NCBI GenBank assembly: GCA_018333865.1 | Contig: JAGXSE010000038.1 | Coordinates: 1-47,902 of the forward strand | From: Syntrophomonadaceae bacterium | Lineage (GTDB): Bacteria; Bacillota; PH28-bin88 | Length of the DNA stretch: 47,902 nt | Direction: 5' to 3' | In this document: positions 1 through 8,266 of the stretch, piece after piece | How the letters are laid out: each line of letters starts with the position of its first letter | Position numbering within the stretch: position 1 is the stretch's first letter | The notes under the pieces: generated by a model | Told to the model about the DNA's origin: nothing | What the model saw: only the letters and a program-made list of their open reading frames with translations | Database searches by the model: none | Program-made: the position numbers and the translations under genes

Positions 1-1
1 A

Positions 2-238
2 AACCACGAAGCCGCAGCTTACGTAATAGCCCGTCGCGGCTTGGGATTTAAAAACGAAAAAATACCAAGACAACTAGAGCAAAAGTACATCAAGAAAAAA
101 GAAAGCTTTACCTTATTACCCAACTGGAAAAAGTGGAGTGCAGTCAAAAAAGCGGCAGTTGCCGCAATTAAAAAACAAAAGGAGGTGAAAAGCCTGGTTT
201 CCTGGCAGCACCACAGAAAACAACTGACAGCGGGGTAA
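2..238 (+). CDS. tnpB: TnpB-type (IS605 OrfB) protein, C-terminal fragment
   Basis: An open frame enters from the window edge and stops with TAA at 236-238, giving 78 residues. It begins NHEAAAYVIARRGLGF, which resembles the C-terminal segment of IS200/IS605 TnpB proteins after the third RuvC motif, where A-A-Y-V-I-A-R-R is typical. A lysine-rich tail follows. TnpB proteins are RNA-guided nucleases that maintain IS605-type elements. The catalytic part lies outside the window, so I cannot tell whether the gene is intact. The structured DNA just downstream fits the right end of such an element. The family call rests on this C-terminal motif only. Confidence 0.65.
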   Translation, partial: NHEAAAYVIARRGLGFKNEKIPRQLEQKYIKKKESFTLLPNWKKWSAVKKAAVAAIKKQKEVKSLVSWQHHRKQLTAG

Positions 239-463
239 ACCCTTTGTTATAAAGTTTGCAGCAAGTATGGCGCGGTACACGCAGTGAAAGGCCGTCGCCG
301 TACAGTCAGCGACCCAGGCGGTGGGTAACACCCCCTTCCGGGCAGAACGGTCAGCGATATGCTAACGGCGGCAAGCCACCCGGAATACGGACGAGAGTCC
401 GTAGCTCAGCAGTTGAAACCTGTGATACTGCCTCCCGCTAGTCGGTGGGAGAGAAGCCTGAAA
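239..463 (+). ncRNA. candidate omega-RNA / right end of IS605-type element
   Basis: This 225-base stretch after tnpB has no convincing gene and contains several short complementary segments. The clearest hairpin is CTCCCGC at 432-438 pairing with GTGGGAG at 445-451 (one G-T pair), followed by GAAGCCTGAAATAAATC. In IS605-type elements the 3' end of tnpB and the right end encode the guide RNA (omega-RNA), whose guide is the flanking chromosomal sequence. The position and structure fit that arrangement, but I see no proof of the exact element end. If it is near 460-463, the guide would be read from the DNA leading into larC. Confidence 0.35.
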
Positions 464-524
464 TAAATCTGGATATTTTTATGTGAATCAGATTTGTTTA
501 GGTTTCAGAAACCAGGTAGAATTT

Positions 525-1733
525 ATGAAGTCCCTTTATTTTGATTGTTTTTCAGGTATTAGCGGAGACATGTGCCTGGGGGCCCTCTTGGATGCTGGCG
601 TGCCATTAGAATGGCTGGAACAGGAACTAGCCAAATTAATGGTTGGAGGATATGTTCTACAGGTGGAGAAGGTCAGGGTACAGGGTATTGCCGCAACAGA
701 TGTCAGGGTGCTGGTAAATGAGCCGCAGCCGATGCGCCACTTGTCAGATATTTTGGAGGTTTTACATAAGAGCCAGTTGAGTCCATCCGTTATTGAAAAG
801 GCTGCCAGAGTCTTCTTGGCCCTGGCCCATGCTGAAGCGAAGGTGCATGGGACAGACATTGACCACGTGCATTTCCATGAGGTAGGCGCTGTAGACGCTA
901 TCGTAGACGTGGTGGGTACTATTGCCGGGTTGGAGTTTTTGCAGATCGACCAGGTGTTATCATCACCGCTCCCCGTAACATCGGGGTGGGTAAACACTGA
1001 ACATGGCCGTCTTCCTTTGCCCGCACCGGCGACGGCCGAGCTGTTGACCGGGATTCCGGTTTACGGTTCGCCGGTTCAAGCTGAGCTAGTCACTCCTACA
1101 GGTGCTGCTCTGATCACCTCTTTAGCCGGCAGTTTTGGCCTCTTGCCGGCTGCGACCCTGATGCAGACAGGTTATGGTGCCGGCAAAATCCGGTTATCCC
1201 ACCCAAACCTTTTGCGGGTTTTTCTGATTGAATCCAGCAATCTGCCAGGGACCAGAGTGGACACGGTTAGCGTCCTTGAAACCAATATCGATGACATGAA
1301 CCCCGAGCTTTTCAGCTATCTTTGGGATAAGATTTTTGCTGCCGGTGCCCTCGACCTTGTCCTTACCCCAACTCACATGAAGAAGGGCCGGCCTGGCACA
1401 GTATTGACTGTTATTTGCCCTCCGGAGAAGTGCCAGGAAATTTCTCGTCTGATTATGGCTGAAACCAGCACCATCGGCATCAGGTTCCGAACTGAACAGC
1501 GCTTTGTTGCCAACCGTTGGAAGGAAGAGGTTAATACCCCCTGGGGTCCTGTTAAGGTCAAATACAGCCAGGTTGTCGATCCCTATACCGGACAGACCCG
1601 AGTCAAGGCAGCCCCGGAATATGAAGACTGCGCCCGATTAGCTGAAAAAGCCAGGGTTTCCCTCTTGGAAATATACCAATGGACTAATAAGTCCACCCTA
1701 AAGGAAGCAAGGCCCCATGGCCACAATCCCTAA
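525..1733 (+). CDS. larC: LarC, nickel insertion protein for the nickel-pincer cofactor (DUF111)
   Basis: LarC is the CTP-dependent cyclometallase that inserts nickel into the pincer nucleotide made by LarB and LarE, giving the cofactor of lactate racemase and other LarA-type enzymes. The protein (402 residues) opens with YFDCFSGISGDM, the typical N-terminus, followed by HVHFHEVGAVDAIVD (a histidine/acidic metal-binding segment) and later ETNIDDMNPE. I start at ATG 525; a GTG at 483 in frame would add 14 residues unlike the family. In Lactobacillus larC is split into two frames joined by ribosomal frameshifting; here it is one continuous frame. No larA, larB or larE is present in the window, so its partners must lie elsewhere. 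Confidence 0.9.
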   Translation: MKSLYFDCFSGISGDMCLGALLDAGVPLEWLEQELAKLMVGGYVLQVEKVRVQGIAATDVRVLVNEPQPMRHLSDILEVLHKSQLSPSVIEKAARVFLALAHAEAKVHGTDIDHVHFHEVGAVDAIVDVVGTIAGLEFLQIDQVLSSPLPVTSGWVNTEHGRLPLPAPATAELLTGIPVYGSPVQAELVTPTGAALITSLAGSFGLLPAATLMQTGYGAGKIRLSHPNLLRVFLIESSNLPGTRVDTVSVLETNIDDMNPELFSYLWDKIFAAGALDLVLTPTHMKKGRPGTVLTVICPPEKCQEISRLIMAETSTIGIRFRTEQRFVANRWKEEVNTPWGPVKVKYSQVVDPYTGQTRVKAAPEYEDCARLAEKARVSLLEIYQWTNKSTLKEARPHGHNP

Positions 1734-1760
1734 TGTTCGGAATTAAAAAATTGTTTTTAA

Positions 1761-1797
1761 GCAAGAAGAGGGGGGGCGCTGCCCCCCCTCTTCTTGC
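1761..1797. terminator. bidirectional hairpin between convergent genes
   Basis: A perfect 16-bp stem (1761-1776 with 1782-1797, loop CGCTG) of seven G-C pairs topped on AAGAAGAG/CTCTTCTT lies between larC and the convergent DUF554 gene, whose stop codon starts at 1798. A/T-rich DNA (1741-1760) lies on the left. It can serve both transcripts as an intrinsic terminator, although the T-tract is imperfect on both sides. Confidence 0.75.
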
Positions 1798-2496
1798 CTA
1801 TATAAAGCCCGCTTTATGCAACATGGCAGCCAGAATCATCGCAAACAGGATGGCCGGCAGCATGTTTCCCACCTTAATTCGCTGGAATCCCAGCAGATTC
1901 AACCCGATGCCAATAATCAGCAGGCCTCCTGTTGCTTTCATTTCTGCTATTATGGCCGTGACAAAAAACGGTTCTAGCCAGCCGGCCAGAAGTGTAATTC
2001 CCCCTTGATACAACCCAACCGGCACCACCGACAGGAGGACCCCCGGACCGAGGGTGGATGTCAACATGATCGCCGTTATCCCGTCTATTAACGACTTGGC
2101 GTAGAGTATGTCGTGCCTTCCTTCCAAGCCACTTTGCAGTGCTCCCACAATAGCCATGGCACCTACACAAAAAAGCAGTGTCGCCGACAAAAAGGCTTTC
2201 CCATACGAGCTGTCAGCAGACTTGCCGCCAAGCATGGCGTAGGTACGTTCCCCCAATCTTTCGAGCAGGCATTCAATACCTATGAGTTCCCCAACTACTG
2301 CGCCAGCCACAATACTTGTTAAGACAATCAAAATGTTATTTGTCGCTAGCCCCATTTCAATCCCGATCATCACCACACCCAGACCCAAGGCCTGCATTGC
2401 GATATTTATTACCCTCTCCGGCAGGCCTTTTCGCAAGGCCAGCCCCAGGGCGACACCCACAATTATTGCCAGGATATTCACAGCCGTTCCCAACAT
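1798..2496 (-). CDS. DUF554 family membrane protein
   Basis: A 232-residue, very hydrophobic protein with about six or seven membrane segments. It starts MLGTAVNILAIIVGVALGLA, contains GAVVGELIGIECLLERLG and FLSATLLFCVGAMAIVGALQ, and ends with several hydrophobic segments. These features match DUF554 (YdfK/YqgA-type) integral membrane proteins, probably transporters of unknown substrate. The length is normal for the family. ATG start at 2496. It lies downstream of the class V enzyme on the same strand (24-base gap), so the two may be co-transcribed; the hairpin at 1761-1797 would end the transcript. Confidence 0.8.
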   Translation of the reverse strand: MLGTAVNILAIIVGVALGLALRKGLPERVINIAMQALGLGVVMIGIEMGLATNNILIVLTSIVAGAVVGELIGIECLLERLGERTYAMLGGKSADSSYGKAFLSATLLFCVGAMAIVGALQSGLEGRHDILYAKSLIDGITAIMLTSTLGPGVLLSVVPVGLYQGGITLLAGWLEPFFVTAIIAEMKATGGLLIIGIGLNLLGFQRIKVGNMLPAILFAMILAAMLHKAGFI

Positions 2497-2520
2497 AGTT
2501 TATTTCCTCGCTTATTGCTA

Positions 2521-3675
2521 TTAATTCTCACTCGCGATGTCTTTTAGCGCCTTAATTGCCGTTTCCACCTGAGCCAAGTCGTTTTGAAACGAAAAGCTGA
2601 AGCGCACTGTTCCGGCGGGAATGGTCCCAATAGTTCGATGAGCCGATGGAGCACAGTGCAGCCCGGTCCTTACCGCTATCCCATAAAACCGATCCAGCAG
2701 AAAGCCTACCCGGTCAGGCGCTAATGGGGGAAGATTAACTGAAACAACGCCCAGTCTATCCTCAGGGGCTCGTGGCCCGTAAACTTTAATCCGGGGAACG
2801 GTGGCCAGCCCTTCAATAAATGCTGTTGCCAATGCCTTGTCATGGCTCCTGATTTTATCTAGCCCGGTTTTTTCGACAAAGCTCATCCCGGCACTCAGGC
2901 CTACGATACCAAGCAAATTTAGAGTTCCGGCCTCATGGCGCTCCGGACCGTCTTCAGGTTGCCCCTCTGAATCCGAATCTTTGCCGGTCCCACCCTCCAT
3001 CAAGGTTTCCATAACGAGGCCCGGTCTGACATACAGCAAACCGCTGCCGGAAGGTCCGTACAGGCCCTTATGTCCTGCCGTCGCCAGCAGATCAATTCCC
3101 AATTCTTCGGGGTATACCGGCAAAACCCCTGCCGTTTGAGCGGCATCGACCAGCAGCAGCAGATCATAACCCTTTGCGATTGCCGCCACCTCTGCCACTG
3201 GCATGATCGCCCCTGTTACATTCGAGGCATGGGTGATTGCAATCAGCCTGGTGTTTTCTTTCACCTGGGCCCGCACCTTTGCCGGGTCTATCCTCCCCGT
3301 AACATCCGCCTGCACCAGGGTCGTCTCAACACCGATACGGTCCATTTTCCGCAAGGGGCGCAGCACGGAATTGTGCTCCATGCTGGTTGTGATCACATGG
3401 TCCCCTGGCTTCAGAACACCTTTTAATGCCATGTTCAATGCATGGGTAGTGTTGTTTGTAAAGATCCAGCTGCCGGGATCCCTTGTTTTAAACAGCCTTG
3501 CAGCTTGGATTCTTGCCTGCCAAATCCTATGGGTCGCTCGCGTACTGCTGCCATACTGGCCCCGGCCTGGGTTTCCCCCGGAACTTCCCAGGTAATCGCA
3601 TATTGCCTGCTGCACTTCATTCGGTTTTGGCCAAGTCCCTGCCGCATTGTCCAAGTAGATCATTATTGCCCACAC
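2521..3675 (-). CDS. class V PLP enzyme, cysteine desulfurase-like
   Basis: This is a PLP-dependent class V protein of about 380 residues. It shows IYLDNAAGTWPKP at the N-terminus, SMEHNSV (residues near 95), LLVDAAQTAGVLP (aspartate that contacts the PLP ring), TAGHKGLYGPSGSG (the PLP lysine) and GLHCAPSAHRTIG (a cysteine where cysteine desulfurases hold the persulfide). It fits the EF2568-like branch of cysteine desulfurases that sits alone, without iscU, in Clostridia. The true substrate is uncertain. The start may be GTG 3675, which has GGAAGG five bases upstream, or ATG 3663, which matches the usual MIYLDNAA start but lacks a good ribosome site. A perfect parS lies just upstream. Confidence 0.82.
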   Translation of the reverse strand: MWAIMIYLDNAAGTWPKPNEVQQAICDYLGSSGGNPGRGQYGSSTRATHRIWQARIQAARLFKTRDPGSWIFTNNTTHALNMALKGVLKPGDHVITTSMEHNSVLRPLRKMDRIGVETTLVQADVTGRIDPAKVRAQVKENTRLIAITHASNVTGAIMPVAEVAAIAKGYDLLLLVDAAQTAGVLPVYPEELGIDLLATAGHKGLYGPSGSGLLYVRPGLVMETLMEGGTGKDSDSEGQPEDGPERHEAGTLNLLGIVGLSAGMSFVEKTGLDKIRSHDKALATAFIEGLATVPRIKVYGPRAPEDRLGVVSVNLPPLAPDRVGFLLDRFYGIAVRTGLHCAPSAHRTIGTIPAGTVRFSFSFQNDLAQVETAIKALKDIASEN

Positions 3676-3695
3676 CGCAGCCTTCCCTGCTAAAT

Positions 3696-3711
3696 TGTTT
3701 CACGTGAAACA
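3696..3711. other. parS centromere site
   Basis: The sequence TGTTTCACGTGAAACA is a perfect 16-bp palindrome identical to the consensus parS bound by Spo0J/ParB in Firmicutes. It lies between parB and the class V gene, about 8.5 kb from oriC. ParB loads here as a CTP-dependent clamp and ParA/Soj and SMC act on the complex. It is the only perfect copy I saw in the window. Confidence 0.95.
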
Positions 3712-3724
3712 GTAACCTGAATTT

Positions 3725-4591
3725 TTAACGCGGCAAAATCAGGTCGATCACCCGGGACAGATCGTCCTTACTATAATACTCGATCTCGAGCCTCCCGCCC
3801 TCGCCGGCAACCTTGATCCGAACCTTAGCTCCCAAAAAACTCTGCAGTTCGTCAACTAACGCCTCCAGATCCGCCTCGGGAAACACTCCTGTTTTCTTCC
3901 TGCCCTGACGGGGGGTCTTGTCTGAGTTAACGATTTTTCGCACCATCTCCTCAGTTGACCGCACATTTAAGCCCCTGCGAGCAATTTCCCTGCCGATGAC
4001 AATCATTTTTTGCGGTTCCTCGATGCTTAAAAGTGCTCGGGCATGACCAGCAGACAGTTGTCCCTGGCTAACCAGGACCTGAATTTCATTGGGCAATTGC
4101 AACAATCTGAGGATGTTTGCGACATAAGGACGGCTCTTTCCCAAACGAAGAGCAAGTTGCTCCTGGGTAAAACCGAATTCCTGCATCAATGTTCGCAATG
4201 CGCCGGCCTCTTCAAGAGGACTCAAATCTTCCCGCTGAATATTTTCAATTAAAGCCAGCTCCGTGGTCTGGCTGGCAGACAAGTCTTTTACTACCGCCGG
4301 TACGCTTTCCATGCCTAACAAGCGGCATGCTCTCCATCGTCTTTCCCCGGCCACCAATTCATACCTGCCTCCGCCGAGGGGTCTTACAACAATCGGCTGA
4401 ACTACTCCGTGCTCCCTGATAGAAGCCGCCAGCTCTTCCAGCTTGGCATCGTCGAAACTCCTCCTTGGCTGATACGGGTTTGGGTCAATATGCTCAACAG
4501 CTACCATCAATACCCCCTGGCCGCCGGCGGCAAGGTTGGAACCGGGGGGAATAAGCGCCTCCAGGCCTTTTCCCAGTCCTCGTTTAATCAC
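3725..4591 (-). CDS. parB: ParB/Spo0J chromosome-partitioning protein
   Basis: ParB binds parS, spreads as a CTP-gated DNA clamp and recruits SMC. The 288-residue protein has a basic N-terminus (IKRGLGKGLEALI) that in this family stimulates the ParA ATPase, the ParB/CTP domain with GERRWR (82-87) and ENIQRE (116-121), a helix-turn-helix near 139-165 that binds parS, and a C-terminal dimerisation segment ending VIDLILPR. Length is normal. It starts with GTG at 4591 and overlaps the end of parA by 8 bases, so the two are translationally coupled. Confidence 0.95.
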   Translation of the reverse strand: MIKRGLGKGLEALIPPGSNLAAGGQGVLMVAVEHIDPNPYQPRRSFDDAKLEELAASIREHGVVQPIVVRPLGGGRYELVAGERRWRACRLLGMESVPAVVKDLSASQTTELALIENIQREDLSPLEEAGALRTLMQEFGFTQEQLALRLGKSRPYVANILRLLQLPNEIQVLVSQGQLSAGHARALLSIEEPQKMIVIGREIARRGLNVRSTEEMVRKIVNSDKTPRQGRKKTGVFPEADLEALVDELQSFLGAKVRIKVAGEGGRLEIEYYSKDDLSRVIDLILPR

Positions 4592-5345
4592 GCTCCATCA
4601 CTTCCCTTGCAAGATCAGTATAAACCTCTGCCCCCTTAGATTTCGGATCATATAAGACGATAGGCTTACCATGACTGGGAGCCTCGCTGAGGCGTACGCT
4701 CCGGGGAATTATGGTACGATACACCTTGCCCTTAAAATACTTCTTAACCTCGTCGACAACCTGGATAGCCAAATTGGTCCGGGCATCAAACATGGTCAAG
4801 AGCACACCCTCGATTCCCAAACCGGGATTTAAATGTTTTTGCACCAAACCAACGGTATTCATTAACTGCCCTAGCCCTTCCAAGGCATAATATTCACACT
4901 GAATGGGTATCAAAAGATCATCAGCAGCCGTAAGAGCATTCAGGGTCAACAACCCGAGAGAAGGCGGACAATCAATAAAGGTATAATCATACCTTAACCT
5001 GATGCTCTCCAATGCTCTCTTTAGTCTCAGCTCCCTGCCTGCTACCGGCACCAGCTCAACTTCTGCACCGGCCAGCTGCATGGTAGCAGGGACCAAATCC
5101 AGATTATCAACTTCTGTCCGGCGCACCACACTTGAGATCGGCAACCCATTAATAATCACATCATAAATGCAGTTTGGGGTGCTCAGGCGGCTTAATCCTA
5201 GCCCACTGCTGGCGTTGCCCTGGGGATCAAGGTCAATCAGCAAGACCTTTTTAGCAGCCATTGCCAGGCATGTGCTTAGATTAACAGCAGTTGTGGTCTT
5301 GGCGACCCCGCCCTTCTGGTTTGCAATGGCTATCACCTTGCCCAT
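4584..5345 (-). CDS. parA: ParA/Soj partitioning ATPase
   Basis: Soj is a deviant-Walker ATPase that works with ParB in origin segregation and also regulates DnaA. The 253-residue protein shows KGGVAKTT (11-18, Walker A with the signature lysine), LLIDLDPQGNASSGLG and FIDCPPSLGLLT (Walker B region). ATG start at 5345, preceded by GGGGTG. It overlaps parB by 8 bases. Unlike in Bacillus subtilis no noc gene lies between it and rsmG; a dispersed repeat fills the gap instead. Confidence 0.95.
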   Translation of the reverse strand: MGKVIAIANQKGGVAKTTTAVNLSTCLAMAAKKVLLIDLDPQGNASSGLGLSRLSTPNCIYDVIINGLPISSVVRRTEVDNLDLVPATMQLAGAEVELVPVAGRELRLKRALESIRLRYDYTFIDCPPSLGLLTLNALTAADDLLIPIQCEYYALEGLGQLMNTVGLVQKHLNPGLGIEGVLLTMFDARTNLAIQVVDEVKKYFKGKVYRTIIPRSVRLSEAPSHGKPIVLYDPKSKGAEVYTDLAREVMERD

Positions 5346-5370
5346 CTTCTCACCCCAAAAACTATAATTA

Positions 5371-5476
5371 TGTACATTCCGCGTCCCATTGAAATTATGC
5401 GGGTAAATTCGCGTTGCCTGTTCTAACTTCCGACTTCTAACTTATGACCTCTACTTTAAGCGGCGTGTCTCCGTTC
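5371..5476 (-). repeat. dispersed intergenic repeat, copy A
   Basis: Read on the minus strand this ~106-bp stretch matches 21687-21800 almost base for base. Shared blocks include ACACGCCGCTTAAA, AGAAGTCGGAAGT, AGGCAACG-GAATTTACC and ACGCGGAATGT. It sits between parA and rsmG and contains no gene. See copies at 21687 and 33646. Confidence 0.75.
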
Positions 5477-5534
5477 ATTTTATTCAACAAGGGAATCTAG
5501 TTTCCTGCACAAAAAAGGCGGAAATGCCCTTATA

Positions 5535-5572
5535 AAAGAAAAAGCCGATCCCGAAAGAAAAAGCCGATCCCG
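5535..5572. repeat. 19-bp perfect tandem duplication
   Basis: AAAGAAAAAGCCGATCCCG occurs twice head to tail (5535-5553 and 5554-5572), just downstream of rsmG. On the minus strand each unit reads as a G/C block followed by a T-rich tract, so the duplication may affect termination after rsmG. No stable hairpin of its own is visible. Confidence 0.85.
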
Positions 5573-5618
5573 GAGGGAAAGGCCCCGCATTTTTAATGTT
5601 GAAAAAAAGCTGGTGAAT

Positions 5619-6368
5619 TCAAACTCGTAACGGCCTTTTCTCCGGGATACCCGGTCGCCTGGGATAGGCATCAGGGGTAATTCCGCTCTTTTCCACCACA
5701 TAGCAATACCTGGTATAATTTAAAAAGGGCAAACTGGCCTGATTCATTTTTATGCTCTTACCACCCAGCATTTCCAGCACTGGGGAAGCAACTGCTTCCT
5801 CCTGTTTTGCGTCAGGTCCTTTGAGCCCAACCATAATTCCGCCCACTCTGATCAGGGGAAGGCAAATCTCACCGATTACCGCTAAAGTCGCCACAGCACG
5901 GCTGATGGCGATGTCAAAACTTTCACGAATACTCGCTAACCGCCCGTAATCCTCTGCCCGCGCATTAACAGCAGTAATGCCCTTTAAACTGAGGTCGTCA
6001 ATTACCATTTCCATAAATTTCACCTTTTTCCCAGTAGCCTCAAGCAGCACAACATCCAAGGAAGGAAACATAATTTTCAAAGGTATTCCGGGGAAACCCG
6101 CCCCGCTGCCTACATCACATAGTCTCCGGTGATTCCCCGGCTTTATCTCCTGCCAAAACAAAAGAGAATCAAGAAAATGCTTGACAATTATCCCCTCTAA
6201 ATCTGAAATAGCAGTCAAATTTATTTTACTGTTCCATTCCTGAAGCAACTCCGCATAGCGGCGAAACTGGCAAAGCTGGTCCTCACCAGGCTCCAGTGCC
6301 AAATGTTTGAGACCAATGTCCAACAAACCCCAACCGTGCAGCCCTTCAGTTTGAGTTAACCGCTCCAA
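5619..6368 (-). CDS. rsmG: 16S rRNA (guanine527-N7)-methyltransferase RsmG
   Basis: RsmG methylates G527 (E. coli numbering) of 16S rRNA using S-adenosylmethionine. The protein shows [11 protein letters not shown] and HFLDSLL near the N-terminus, the SAM-binding VGSGAGFPG (86-94 from the start chosen here) and [13 protein letters not shown] at 6401 would add 11 residues but has no ribosome-binding site, while TTG 6368 has AAGGAG eight bases upstream and gives a length (249) closer to the family. Either start overlaps the end of mnmG. The C-terminus carries a short basic tail ([15 protein letters not shown]). Confidence 0.9.
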   Translation of the reverse strand: MERLTQTEGLHGWGLLDIGLKHLALEPGEDQLCQFRRYAELLQEWNSKINLTAISDLEGIIVKHFLDSLLFWQEIKPGNHRRLCDVGSGAGFPGIPLKIMFPSLDVVLLEATGKKVKFMEMVIDDLSLKGITAVNARAEDYGRLASIRESFDIAISRAVATLAVIGEICLPLIRVGGIMVGLKGPDAKQEEAVASPVLEMLGGKSIKMNQASLPFLNYTRYCYVVEKSGITPDAYPRRPGIPEKRPLRV

Positions 6369-8256
6369 CAGATTGGCTCCTTTCTCTCCTTTTTTGCTCA
6401 ATGTAAATCAGCAAAACACTGACGTCTGCAGGTGAAACCCCGGAAATTCTGCCTGCCTGACCCACTGACACCGGACGAATAGCTGCCAGTTTTTGCTTAG
6501 CCTCAATGGAAAGTCCCTTGATCTGGGCATAGTCAATATCCTGGGGCAAGGACCTGTCCTCTAACTTTTCGAATCTTTCCACCTGGGCCAACTGCCTGGC
6601 GATGTACCCTTCATATTTTGTCTGTATTTCCACCTGCTCCGCCACTTCTCTCGCCAGTTGCTCACTACCAGGCGAAATCAAGGCAATATCCGCATAAGCC
6701 AGCTCGGGTCTCCGCAGCAGATCCGCTAAAAGGGCCGGTCCTTTCAGCGGGGAGCTGCCCCGTTGCTCAAGTGTCTTAATGGTTAGCTCATCGGAGGGAG
6801 ATACTGCAGTCTTCTGAAGGCGCTCCATCTCGCGCCTGATCTTTTCTTGTTTTTCACTCATCCTTTTATAGCGATCTGCAGAGGCCAAGCCGATCCGGTG
6901 GCCTGTTTCAGTAAGCCGCAGATCCGCGTTATCCTGTCGCAGCAACAAGCGGTATTCCGCCTTGGAGGTCATGATGCGGTAGGGCTCACGAGTTCCCTTG
7001 GTCACCAGGTCGTCGATCATGACCCCAATATAAGCCTCGGAACGCTTAATTACCACAGGCTCCCTTTCCTTACAATACATGGCAGCATTAATCCCAGCCA
7101 TGATGCCCTGGGCAGCAGCCTCCTCATACCCTGATGTTCCATTCAGCTGCCCTGCAGTAAATAAACCTGGGCAAACCTTGGTTTCCAACGTCGGCTTAAG
7201 CTGAGTTGAATCAATAACCTCGTATTCAATCGCATAACCTGCCCGCATGACCTCTACATTCTCCAACCCAGAAATGGTTCGCAGCATCTGCAGCTGCACA
7301 TCTTCCGGCAGGCTGGTGGACATCCCCTGCACATACATCTCATAGGTAGATAATCCCTCTGGCTCGATAAATATCTGATGTGCCACTTTATCTGCAAACC
7401 TGACAATCTTATCTTCAATTGAAGGACAGTATCGCGGACCCACTCCCTCAATTAATCCGCTGTAAAGAGGCGACCGGTGGAGGTTCTCCCTAATCACATG
7501 ATGGGTCTTCTCGTTTGTGTAAGTAAGCCAGCATGGAACATGAGGCCGCTCCAGCCTGTCGGTCAGAAAAGAAAAGGGGCGGGGACAAGGGTCACCCGGT
7601 TGCATATTCATGCGAGAAAAATCAACTGTCCGCCGGTCAATCCGGGGCGGGGTGCCTGTCTTAAACCTATTTAAATTTAAGCCAAGGGCTTTCAAAGAAG
7701 AGGACAATCCAATCGATGGGAACTGTCCATTAGGACCGCCGTCAAAAAATAAATCACCAATAATAATTCTGCCCCGCAGGTATGTACCTGTGGCAATAAC
7801 CAAAGCCTTGCAATAAAAAACAGCTCCCGTTTGAGTGACAACGCCGGCGATACCTCTTTCATCAACCAGGACCTCTTCTGCCATCCCTTGCTTTACGGTC
7901 AAGTTTTCCTGCCCTTCAATAGTCTTTGTCATCTCCAATTGATACAGGCATTTATCCGCCTGGGCTCTTAATGCATGTACGGCAGGCCCTTTGCCAGTAT
8001 TCAGCAAACGCATCTGAATCAGCGTTTTATCAGTGTTGATTCCGATCTCCCCACCCAGGGCATCCACCTCACGCACCAAATGTCCCTTAGCAGGACCGCC
8101 AACCGCAGGATTACACGGCATTAAAGCCACATTGTCAAGGTTTATAGTAATTAACAGGGTCTTGCAGCCCATCCTTGCCCCTGCCAGTCCAGCCTCACAT
8201 CCCGCATGTCCGGCACCAACAACAATTATGTCATAGTTCCCAGCGTTGTACCTCAT
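6346..8256 (-). CDS. mnmG: MnmG (GidA), tRNA wobble-uridine modification enzyme
   Basis: MnmG is the FAD enzyme that, with MnmE, installs carboxymethylaminomethyl groups on U34 of tRNAs. The 636-residue protein has the FAD-binding GAGHAGCEA (14-22), [23 protein letters not shown] with [12 protein letters not shown], and [20 protein letters not shown], all characteristic. ATG start at 8256 with AAGGTG upstream. It follows mnmE with a 10-base gap and runs into rsmG, so the three form one leftward unit. Confidence 0.97.
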   Translation of the reverse strand: MRYNAGNYDIIVVGAGHAGCEAGLAGARMGCKTLLITINLDNVALMPCNPAVGGPAKGHLVREVDALGGEIGINTDKTLIQMRLLNTGKGPAVHALRAQADKCLYQLEMTKTIEGQENLTVKQGMAEEVLVDERGIAGVVTQTGAVFYCKALVIATGTYLRGRIIIGDLFFDGGPNGQFPSIGLSSSLKALGLNLNRFKTGTPPRIDRRTVDFSRMNMQPGDPCPRPFSFLTDRLERPHVPCWLTYTNEKTHHVIRENLHRSPLYSGLIEGVGPRYCPSIEDKIVRFADKVAHQIFIEPEGLSTYEMYVQGMSTSLPEDVQLQMLRTISGLENVEVMRAGYAIEYEVIDSTQLKPTLETKVCPGLFTAGQLNGTSGYEEAAAQGIMAGINAAMYCKEREPVVIKRSEAYIGVMIDDLVTKGTREPYRIMTSKAEYRLLLRQDNADLRLTETGHRIGLASADRYKRMSEKQEKIRREMERLQKTAVSPSDELTIKTLEQRGSSPLKGPALLADLLRRPELAYADIALISPGSEQLAREVAEQVEIQTKYEGYIARQLAQVERFEKLEDRSLPQDIDYAQIKGLSIEAKQKLAAIRPVSVGQAGRISGVSPADVSVLLIYIEQKRRERSQSVGAVNSN

Positions 8257-8266
8257 TAGCTACACC

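Noticed and set aside
536-997. 153-residue minus-strand frame
   Set aside because: Shadow of larC, which has clear family motifs.
525-1733. Programmed frameshift in larC
   Set aside because: The reading frame is continuous from start to stop, so no frameshift is needed.
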